From: Halichondria panicea
Lineage: Eukaryota; Porifera; Demospongiae; Suberitida; Halichondriidae
NCBI RefSeq assembly: GCF_963675165.1
Contig: NC_087377.1
Span: 14,752,198 to 14,816,197 of the forward strand
Reading direction: 5' to 3'
Length of the DNA: 64,000 nt
A model generated the notes under the pieces. It saw only the letters and a list, made by a program, of their open reading frames with translations. It was not told the origin of the DNA and ran no database searches. The position numbers and the translations under genes were made by a program. This document shows, piece after piece, positions 33,961-43,955 of the stretch. Within the stretch, counting starts at the first letter, position 1, and the number at the start of each line of letters is the position of its first letter.

Positions 33961-35473
33961 TGATATAATTTTTCACAATTCAAAGTAATGATGCATACTG
34001 TTGTTTCCAGCTTGTGCAGTCGAGGGACAGGAATTTAGTTTTTGTCCTGGCTGTGATTCTACCTGTATCGATGCCATCAACGAAGAACTTCAAGTTTGCG
34101 CAGCAGTGTGCCGGCCTGGCTGTGGCTGTCCGGGAGCTGAATTAATTGACACCATATCTGGCCGATACGTTCCCAGGGAGGAATGTACAAGTATGTGTTA
34201 TCATTCAATCAAAAGAACTCCAAACTTATACCATTGTTTCTCCTACAGATCCTTGTGCATTAGTTGACTGTAAGCCAGGGTTTCGTTGCAAAGTGAATAA
34301 GACAACAAATGAAGCATTTTGTGCTCAGCCTGAGTTATCATGTGCTGAAGTGTAGTGCTTGAAGCCTGACTGTGAGGAGGGGGAAGTTATCGAAACACCT
34401 CCTGGTGAATGTTGCCCTGTGTGCACTCGTCCAGACTGTGCAGCTGTTCTCTGTCTGGCCTTGACTGATCAGGATTGTGATGATGGTGAATTATTGGTCA
34501 CCCACCTGGTGAGTGTTGTGCCAGATGCCAACAAGACTGCTCTGCTGTGTCTTGCCTGAGGCCAGTGTGTGAGAAAGGAGAGATGCTGGAAGTTCCTGAG
34601 GGCAAATGCTGTCCGGTCTGTGTCGAAGAAGGTACACTTTTTGTCATGTATCTATCTAATACAGTTCTTTAGTTCATAGTTTCTTTCTTACGCAGAAGTG
34701 CAATGTGAAATTGAAGGTCAAGTTTTCAGTGACTGTGCATCTCCGTGCCCTACAACCTGTGACTCTGATCCTGACCAAATCTGTATCACTCTGTGTGTAC
34801 AAGGATGCACCTGCCCTCCTGGACAAGTCATTGACACTGTTAACAATATGTGTGTGACAACTGACATGTGCCCACCAACAGGTGTAGACTGCTCTACGGT
34901 ACTGTGCCTGAGGCCAGAGTGTGATAAAGGAGAAATCCTGACAGTCCTAGAGGGAAAATGTTGCCCAATCTGTGTACCTGGTGTAGACTGTTCTGCGGTA
35001 TCCTGCCTGAGGCCAGTGTGTAAGGAAGGAGAAATCCTAGAGGTTCCAGAGGGAGAATGCTGTCCAATCTGTGTACCTGGTGTAGATTGCTCTGCAGTGT
35101 CCTGCTTGAAGCCAGTGTGTGAGAAAGAAGAAACCCTGGAGGTCTTAGAGGGAGAATGCTGTCCAATCTGTGTACCTGGTGTAGACTGCTCTGCAGTGTC
35201 CTGCCTGAGGCCAGTGTGTGAGAAAGGAGAAATCCTGGAGGTCCCAGAAGGAGAATGCTGTCCAATTTGTGTACTTGGCGTAGACTGCTCTGCGGTGTCC
35301 TGTCTGAGGCCAGTGTGCGAGGAAGGAGAAATCCTGGAGGTCCCAGAGGGAGAATGCTGTCCAGTGTGTTTTGATAAATGAGTATAACACTATCATAACT
35401 GAAGATGTTTTTGACTGACAGTAATAATTATTACTATTATAATTATAATTGTTACTGTGTATAGATCCCTGCA
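33961..35473 (+). pseudogene. Copy E: inverted, dead duplicate of the middle of gene D
   Basis: Plus-strand equivalent of 28795-30397 (minus). The TIL exon 34011-34190 aligns base for base in length, but a conserved Cys is Tyr (GRYVPREEC). Exon 34249-34631 has an in-frame TAG at 34353-34355 and is one base shorter than its D counterpart (383 vs 384), breaking frame before the VWC unit end. Exon 34696-35373 has TIL plus five VWC units, one fewer than D, and its splice donor GT is changed to AT, so it runs into a stop at 35379. First and last exons and promoter are absent. The four independent defects mean it is non-functional. Confidence 0.9.
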
Positions 35474-35499
35474 CCGCTTCTACACCGGTGTCATAAAAT

Positions 35500-35635
35500 T
35501 TTGGGCCCCCCATGTTTACACCCCCCAGGGCCTAGAATTTTAATATTTTGGGACCCCCGGGCCTATAATTTTAACAGTTTAGGCCCCGCCCCCTAGGGGG
35601 TCCATTCTGTTAAAATTCTAGGCCCCCTCTTTTTT
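35500..35635. repeat. GC-rich imperfect foldback
   Basis: GGGCCTAGAATTTTAA near 35530 and TTAAAATTCTAGGCCCC near 35610 form inverted arms. Between them lie GGGACCCCC and CTAGGGGGTCC words that also pair. It lies just beyond the breakpoint of the inverted copy E. Confidence 0.7.
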
Positions 35636-35921
35636 CTGCTATCCTTTGTAATGGATTCTTAACTGGATCTCTATTACACTTGCCTATTTATAGCTGTCTA
35701 CTTGCTATAATTATATTTACTTCACTTCACTTTGTTTCACTTTTTCTATAACATGTGGCTGACTAAGTCACCAGACGTGCACAAGATATGTTGTACAAAT
35801 AGATAGTAAAATGATAGTCAGTGGTGACGTAATTATAATGATATACATAGCTAATCAATAAATTCCATACACTGTTGAACAGGGTACTGTTCCACACATG
35901 TATACATATACAGTTAATCAG

Positions 35922-38900
35922 TTAATTATCTTCGATCAAACACTCAGTAATCCGATCTTTGGCTTGCAAAGCGGCCTTTTGAGTCGAACGTGCCCGAACA
36001 ACGACATTCTTAGTTGGGCGATCGGCATTTGTAGTCGAACGTGCTCGAACAACGACGTTCTCAGTTGGGCGATCACTCACATTCGTGTACTGTGTCTCTT
36101 GGGGATCAGTACGAACTTCTAGCGGGTATATGTGTTGGACAGGTCTCCGAATTATCTTGACCTGCCCTCCCTTGGATATCACCCTTACACGCACGCCACG
36201 AAGCTTATCATCTGAGCTTGGGGTGAGCTCTTCAATTCTTCCCAATCTCCACATTCCTCGTGGGTGTCCTTCATCGTAAACTGTCACAACTTCGCCCACC
36301 TGAAGAGTATAGGTGGCTCCCTTTTATTGGCGAGTGCGATGAAACTCTCTTAATTCTAACAGGTACTCCTGTTTCCATCGCTTCCAGAATGTATCCAGCG
36401 TTTTCTAGCGAGATGACTCGCTCTTCGGGTGAGGTTCTCAGGAGAATAGTGCTCATCGTGAGTCTCATGCTCTGTGGCATCTGGGAGAGAGAGGATCCTA
36501 TATTCGACCAGTAGGTGAGATGGTGTCAGGGCCTCTGTAACATCATCAGAGTAAACGTAAGTAAGGGGTCTTGAATTTAGCACCCCTTCCACCTCTGTCA
36601 CAAGAGTTAGTAGCTCATCAAAGGTCAGACAGGTTTTTCCTATGGATTTTCTTAGGCATCGTTTTGCAGACTTTTATCATGCGTTCGAAAGCTCCACCCC
36701 ACCAAGGGGCCTTTTCAAGATTAAATTGCCACTGCACATGTACAGTACTGAAGAATTTCTTTTACTTATGGTCATTCACAAATGCTCAATATTGAAACCG
36801 ATGTCGCCTTAAATGTTTTTGCGTTATCAGAAATCATTCTAGCTGGCGTTCCTCGTCTAGCTGTGAAACGTCTAAAACTTCTCATGAAGGTCTCCGCTGT
36901 CATGTCCTGGACTAGGTCGAGGTGGACAGCTCTGGTGGAACAGCACGTATAAAGGATCATCCATGCCTTGGACGGTATTCCTGGGATTGTCAGGTGTTTT
37001 AACGTACATAGGTCCAGCATAATCGACTCCAGTGGTTTGAAATGACCTGGTTTCGCTTACTCGAAATTCAGGCAGGGGAGGAGGTAGTGCGCCCTTACAG
37101 TGGGCTCCTTCATACCTCCGACAGGTAACACAAACATAAAGCAGATTCTTCACAACCTGTCTCCCCCGTATGACCCAATACATAGATCTTAACTCTAATC
37201 CCATTGTGTAAAACACGCTTGTGGGCTTCAATGACAAAGAGTGTTGTCAGGTGATGTTCTTTGTCCAAAAGAATAGGGTTTTTTGCAGTGAGGGGAAGGG
37301 AAGATTTTGCCATTCTACCTCCACACCTCCATACACCCTTTGGTCCAAAAATAATCCAAACTGCTCTTTCCATACAGGGAATTGTTTCTTTTCAGCTAGT
37401 TGGTTTTGTATATCGATTATCCACAACAACTTGGCTCGCTCTATCTCGATCTGTGCCTCTGAACTGACAATCGGTGGTATACTCTTAAGTCTTTGTTCAC
37501 AAATCTGAGTTTCAGTCATCATGCCTACTAGTTGCAATCGTGCGGTTTGGAGCAGTATTGGTGTCTGAGCTCCGACATACAGTACGCTAGAAGTTCGTGG
37601 GACATTAGCTCCTTCGGAGTTCCTCTCGGGATCCGGTAGTGAATCAGATGGTTTCTTGGTCTTATCCTGATAAGCGGCTTGAGTACATATTGATATGTGG
37701 TGCCGTCCTTGGCAATTTTTGGAATTAAATTTATATTGACAGTCCCTGCTAAGGTGGTGCCTCTTCAAACATACAAAACATCGGCCTGCCTTTCGAAATA
37801 ACTCCTTGCGGTCTGTTTTATCGGCTACAGTATAGTACAGGAGTTAGACGTGTGTTCTTGACTGCAGTACACGCAACTAACTTGACCTTCTCTAAATCCA
37901 GGGTTGTTTGCCACTAATGTAGCAGCAGTAGGCAAACGTGGTTGAGTTCTTCGAGGGGTACTGGGAATGAACGCACACTACCGTGCACTAACTTCTTGCT
38001 CTAATATCGTCATTAGTCGATCAAGGTCCCAGACGTCACCAGTCATCCCACGCGTGACAACTAGTCTCAATTCGGGAGGTAGCTTGTTGACAAGGACAGA
38101 TGTCAACAATCCACCGTAAGTCTGAGCAGGTACTCTCAATGCTCTGAGCCCTCTTATGTAGGCTTCGACTGAGTCATGCAGTTTTTGAAGTCCCTTAATA
38201 TCGTGGTGTGAAGTTACACCTTGAACAGTCAACAAAGCCTCCATATATATGGCGATTGATTATGAGTTGGGGATTACCGAACCGTCTTTTCAATGTAGCT
38301 ACGGCTTCTTCGTAATTTGCTTCCGTAGGAGTCAATCCCGCAATGGCCTCGGCGGCCGTTGATTCCAGCAATGATATCAAGTAATTAAACTTGTCAATTC
38401 CCGACAACGCAGTATTAGCATGTACAGAAGAGGAGATGGAATCCCAAAACGTAGTCCATTTTGTCAAATCGCCATTAAACCTCTTCATAGTCAATTTAGA
38501 AAGTTTTACGTGAGGTGCATGAGCGGGCATTCTAGATGGAAAAGGTACGGTAGGTACGGTTGGAACATGTGTCATGGCGTAACTCAAGGGTGTAGTTTTG
38601 TAAATGTTGGGATCGATTATTAGTGGTGGCTGTGGACCACGTAGAAATCTGTTTTCATGAGCGGTTGATATGTTGGGATCGATTAGTGGTGGCGGTGGAC
38701 CACGTAAAAATCTCGTTTCGTCGACTACCGTATTATTTGGCGGTAGATATCTCGTTTCGTTAGAAAGCGTTCGTAATTCAGAGGCTCTAACGAGCGGCGA
38801 ATCGATGGTACCATGCGCAAACGACACACCACAAGGGTTTGAGTATTGTACTGATACATTGGTATTATATATAATTATGCAGAAGACACAACATGCGTAT

Positions 38901-39275
38901 TCATCATAGTATTAGCAGTACAAACATATGACACATTAGGTACACGTCAAATCGTGACATGGGCTTGCGCCAATGTATAAGTGGGAGGAGCACGTCTCAA
39001 TGCTTCTGATGTGATGGTCGGCGCCGATTTCTTAAGTGAAAAGTTCCATGTTCGAGATAAGGAGAACGGTTCCGATGTCGTGGCCTCAGTAACAGCTTTG
39101 TGCCGCAGTGAGTCAGTCTCAGAAGCAACGGTCTAATGTTGACATGAGCGGTCACTTTCATCACCCGTGTCGGAAGTTGTGCTTCCATTGACTGGCGTCC
39201 TAGTTCTTCTCTTAGACTTAATGGGTCTAGTAAGTTTAGTGATTTCCTCGCGTTAATATGTATCCAACTGTTCAT
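35922..39275 (-). mobile_element. BEL/Pao-type retrotransposon remnant lacking the RT core
   Basis: On the minus strand, from high to low coordinates: a gag-like region (38195-38827; LTMKRFNGDLTKWTTFWDS, KFNYLISLLESTA), continued after a frameshift (37978-38244; SVEAYIRGLRAL), then a zinc knuckle (near 37768; KRHHLSRDCQ, RHHISIC). An in-frame jump follows to sequence expected after RNase H (FPVWKEQFGLFLD). Next are the integrase zinc region and core (37373-36772; [56 protein letters not shown]) and a C-terminal DUF5641-like end (MWRLGRIEEL, RRPVQHIYPLEV). Protease, reverse transcriptase and RNase H are missing and several frameshifts occur. LTRs were not recognised. Confidence 0.82.
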
Positions 39276-40892
39276 ATAGAGATCCAGTTAAGAATCCATC
39301 ACATCCTTTTCTGCACGATAGAACAAAGATGAACGAAGTCAAAGAGATATAATATTGTTGTAAGGTTAGCTCTATTAGTTGACAAAGCATCAAAGAGACA
39401 TGCATGCAAAGACTCTGTAAGCAAAAATGTTAGCAAAAATGTTATAGCTATCATGGAATTCAAAGTGAAGGAATTAAGATTTACCTTCAAGTTTGCTTAT
39501 ACCTATTATAAGAGTTTAATGCTTTGATGCAGCTCTGCAATGTTGGATCTGCCTGCATGTAAGACAATCGATGTTGTGCATAGCTATCGCCATACAATTA
39601 TTTGTAACTTCGTGCTAGCTTCGCCATTCCAATTTTCCCAGCAGGACAAAACATGGTAGCGTTATCCCCCGAACGGCTGGCTGCCAAAGGAGGCGAAATT
39701 TTGTGAATTCACAATAATTATAAGCACACATTTTCAGTGCAAAGACAACAATTCATATCTTCTTCCATAATTATGTTTGGAAGAAGATCGATGTAAATTG
39801 TTGTGGAGATGCTCCAGTATAATTATAGCATTACTAGCTCAGCTCTCAATATGGAATCATAGAGAGAAGAGAGAAACTCTTTTATCTATGGTGGCCGGTC
39901 TGCCACGGCTGTTTGTTTGTTTATGCTGTTAAACTATTCATTTCACCTTCGATTGGTGTATAATTGTAAATTGGTTAATGTCCTCTACTCCTACTTCAAT
40001 GGGCTAGTCCAAAGCCCGTTGGTCAATCCGTCTCAATTCTCTCCGATTCCGAGGGCGAGTATATTATGGTAAAATGTGGTTTGGTTGATGGCAAGTTATA
40101 CTTAAACTTAATAAGGGATTGTACTGGCTGGAACAATTACCTCACAAATTCAGCCAACACAGTAATAATAATAATTATTATCACAAGATAACTGAAATGA
40201 AGATGACAATGCACCCCTTAAAAGATGTGCTCACAATAGAATAGACAGATTTCTTCAATATCTTGCAACTTGACTTTCCAGCAGACCTGTAGCAGCATCT
40301 TTACGCGGTTAACAAAACATATGCGCGTGCAGTTCATTGTGGCGGTAGGCAGGTGACCCTTCTCGGCCACCGTAGTATTGAGCGCGCATGCACATTACAT
40401 CCAGGAAAACAATTCTCATAAATTATTCATGTTTAGCGCTTGTGTTAAAAAGTAAGCCTCGATTAAAACCGCAGAGATACACGGATGGTACTTCGAGGGT
40501 ACTTCCGTTTCCAATCCCTCTCTACTCTATCCATGGTCTATCTAACTGCAGTACTGCATGCATAGTTACTAGATCGAGTAATTGATATGTGGGCAGGGCC
40601 ATTTGATGCGCATGCTCACTGCTGACGAAAATGATGACCTTTTTTTAATGAACTTCAGCGCCTATGCTCACACAATTTGAGCCCTGCCATTCCCAAAATC
40701 CTGGCTTCACCACTGTGTCATGCATGTCATTACCGGTGAACAATCATTGTTTATGTCAAGTTCATCTCATTACTACATCATGTCAACAGCTTATCTCTAT
40801 CAAACCATTTCAAAAAATAATAATTTTCTAGCATATATATAGATCTAAATCTATAGCTCTATGTTAAGTGCATGTCCATTGTTTATGCATGG
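39276..40892. other. Intergenic with a possible MITE
   Basis: No gene was found. 39897-40374 may be an element of the GGCCGAGAAGGGTCACC family (ends TATGGTGGCC and GGCCACCGTA). 40495-40535 contains the CGTTTCCAATCCCTC repeat seen also at 50160-50200, 50660-50690, 53220-53250 and 54300-54345. From 40720 rightward the DNA is the 3' flank of the gene C unit, matching 18020-18180. Confidence 0.5.
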
Positions 40893-43025
40893 CTACCCTC
40901 TTCTGAAACAGGGAGGAGAAGCACAAAATACTGCATCACTGGTAACCTGCAAAGAAAGGACTTATTATAGTCATTGGCTTGATATGCTTATATAGAGCCT
41001 ACAAGCTAGTATCAGTATACAAGCTTTGTTGTAGCTACCGAGGCCTACATAGATCAGTATCTTAATAAGTATGCAGCTATATATATACCTGGTCCTGGAA
41101 ACGACGACCAATACATTGTGACCACTTCTCATAGCACTTGTTAGGGGAGGAGTAATCAGGACATTCTGTGCAGCTGGGAATCGTTGGGTTCTCTACTCCA
41201 AAAATGCATGCACTGCAGTAGGTTAGGCGACAAGATCCAGTGCAACCAGGCTGAGGGAGAGTGTCATTATACGCAGGGCTGTTCGTGTGACGAGGAAAAA
41301 GCATTTATTTGTATGTAAGGGGACAAAAACGGAAGTAGTTATAAGTCTTAATTGAAGCAAAATTTAACTCACTTTGAGCATAGGCCTTTTCGATTGGCAG
41401 TGCAGTAATCTCTAGAGCACTCTGGTGGGCAAGAACACTGCACTGTTTTGGTAGGGCAGGGTGCTTGCACACACACCACAGGCACGAGGCTACAGATCTG
41501 ATCAGATGAACAACCACCGTTATCCAGTTCACAGTCCGGTTTGCAGAATGTTTCTCCGTTGTCGACTTCACATCGATGGCCAGGTGGACAGCGAAGTTTA
41601 CATGCTGCACATTTGAACCAATTAACACTAATACTTTATATGAATAGTTAATATTGCATTGATAATTTAGTCATGCAGAGTATATTGGGTAACATGACCA
41701 AATCCCAGTGTGGTAATAATGTTTACACACCAAATAAATTCTATGCACACTGAACCCCTATAAGTAATAGGAATCACACATTACAATCAAATTTTATGAA
41801 CCAGCTAGTTTCTGTCCTGAGAAACACAAACCACGTACTTTTATCCCAAAAAGGGAACGTAGGATAATTTTTTACATCATAAGAAGAAGCTGTTGTGCTT
41901 AGAGACAAACCTTTTTTGGCACAGATTGGACAGCATTCACCCTCGGGAACTTCTATCGTCTCTCCTTCCTCACATACTGGCCTCAGGCATAACACAGCAG
42001 AGCAGTCTACACCAAGTACACATATTGGACAGCATTCTCCCTCTGGGACCTCCAGGATTTCTCCTTTCTCACACACTGGCCTCAGGCAGGACACCGCAGA
42101 ACAGTCTACACCAAGTAGTACACATATTGGACAGCATTCTCCCTCTGGGACCTCCAGGATTTCTCCTTTCTCACACACTGGCCTCAGGCAGGACACCGCA
42201 GAACAGTCTACACCAAGTACACATATTGGACAGCATTCTCCCTCTGGGACCTCCAAGATTTCTCCTTTCTCACACACTGGCCTCAGGCAGGACACCGCGG
42301 AGCAGTCTACACCTATTGGTGGGCACATATCAGTTGTCACACATATATTGTTGACAGTGTCAATGACTTGTCCAGGAGGGCAGGTGCATCCTTGTACGCA
42401 CAGGGTGATGCAGATTTGGTTAGGATCAGAGTCACAAGTTGTAGGGCACGGAGATGCACAGTTACTGAAAACTTGACCTTCAATTTCACATTGTACTTCT
42501 GCATAATGAAAGTACAACAGACATGCAACTACTATAAAGAACTGACAATGAGCGTGCAGACAAACCTTCTTTGACACAGACCAGACAGCATTCGCCCTCA
42601 GGAACTTTCAGCATATCTCCTTTCTCACACACTGGCCTCAGGCAAGACACAGCAGAGCAGTCTCGCTGGCATCTGGCACAGCACTCACCAGGTGGAGTGA
42701 CCAATACTTCACCGTCATCACAATTCTGATCAGTCAAGGCCAGACAGAGAACAGCTGCACAGTCTGGACGAGTGCACACAGGGCAACATTCACCAGGAGG
42801 TGTTTCAATAAGTTCTCCTTCTTTGCATTGAGGTTTTGCACACCGAACAGTGGAGCAGTCTGGCCGGCAGATAGCACAGCACTGGCCTGGTGGAGTGAAT
42901 ACGTCCTCTGGGTTGCAGTTAGGGGGTAGACCACATCGAATTACAGAGCAATCTATGGGAACAGCAGTAATCACTCCAATGGAGCCAGCAAGCACAAGTA
43001 AAGAGAGTGACATCCTCAAATCCAT
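40893..43025 (-). CDS. Gene C: secreted TIL/VWC protein with eight VWC-like units
   Basis: Five exons: complement(40893..40946, 41089..41278, 41373..41604, 41911..42498, 42566..43025), 507 residues. Phases are the same as in A and B. It has a signal peptide ([21 protein letters not shown]). Exon 1 has four VWC-like units. Exon 2 has TIL followed by four nearly identical 33-residue units ([20 protein letters not shown] pattern), against one in A and B. One linker has an extra Leu codon. The GHRCEVDN/NGGC exon and the two C-terminal exons follow (CYEKWSQC, SPPCFRRG stop). The near-identity of the four units indicates recent internal expansion. It should be secreted and rich in disulfides. An inhibitor or matrix role is inferred. 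Confidence 0.87.
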
Positions 43026-43068
43026 GGTTGCTTAATGTTGTCTTGTAACATTCACTCTTTCGCTTGCA

Positions 43069-43076
43069 CTTTTATA
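43069..43076 (-). promoter_or_regulatory. TATA box of gene C
   Basis: The minus strand reads TATAAAAG about 44 nt upstream of the ATG, in the conserved family context (TATAAAAGTGCAAG). Confidence 0.75.
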
Positions 43077-43139
43077 GTGTGTTCTATATATAGATCTAAT
43101 GCGCATGTGCAAATTAAGCAAAACACAATGACATAGAGA

Positions 43140-43345
43140 TCATGCAACAGCCAAGGTGGTTTTGCATTTGAAAGGATCTGACTGAGTCTCTATCCTGTGT
43201 CTTGCAAGACATCAACATGACCTCCTGTATAGCACCACAACAGTTACAAGGTCTCCATTGATGCAAACTTGTGATGTATATATAGAAGGTGTAATTCTAA
43301 GTGTTCTAAAATATACAATGTAAAAAGGAAACATGTGATGTGCTG
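43140..43345. repeat. Conserved upstream flank of the TIL/VWC family
   Basis: The block with GGTGGTTTTGCATTTGAAAG, TCCTGTGTCTTGCAAGACAT and ACAAGGTCTCCATTGATGCA recurs upstream of gene A (19885-20130), the orphan copy (20475-20720) and gene B (24945-25190), always in the same orientation to the promoter. It is either duplicated along with the genes or holds regulatory sites. CTTGCAAGACAT contains a near-palindrome. Confidence 0.75.
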
Positions 43346-43564
43346 TCATTAACAGTAAATGTGTTGTAATAATCCGTATAACAATTGTTATTATAAATAG
43401 TCGTTGTATAGATGTGTTTTTGATTTGTGTTAACTGACTTGTACATTTCGTTGAAATTGCAATTGAAAATCAACACCAATTATAAGCTAGAGCAACTACA
43501 CTATAGAAGTAATCTTACCGTCCTGAAAATAACCAAGTTACAAGGAGCACATGCACTGTATACA

Positions 43565-43955
43565 TGTGTTAGACAACCATTATTAGTGTGCTTGATGAAG
43601 GCACTGCATGTATGTGCTAGACAACATATCATATTTACCATTATTAGTGTGCTTGAAGGCACTGTATGTAATTATGTGCTAGACAACACATTTACCATTA
43701 TTAGTGTGCTTGAAGGCACTGTATGTAATTATGTGCTAGACAACACATTTACCATTATTAGTGTGCTTGAAGGCACTGTATGTAATTATGTGCTAGACAA
43801 CACATTTACCATTATTAGTGTGCTTGAAGGCACTGTATGTAATTATGTGCTAGACAACACATTTACCATTATTAGTGTGCTTGAAGGCACTGTATGTAAT
43901 TATGTGCTAGACAACACATTTACCATTATTAGTGTGCTTGAAGGTACTTATGCAT
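43565..43955 (+). repeat. Minisatellite, 57-bp unit, about six copies
   Basis: Tandem copies of a 57-bp unit containing ACCATTATTAGTGTGCTTGA, AGGCACTGTATGTAATTATG and TGCTAGACAACACATTT. The central copies are identical; the outermost are degenerate. Because 57 is divisible by three, one frame stays open through the array, but nothing else supports coding. Confidence 0.93.

Noticed and set aside
35922-39275. Calling the BEL/Pao remnant an endogenous retrovirus
   Set aside because: The recognisable parts (gag-like, zinc knuckle, integrase, DUF5641-like end) fit BEL/Pao elements. No envelope region was seen and LTRs were not identified.
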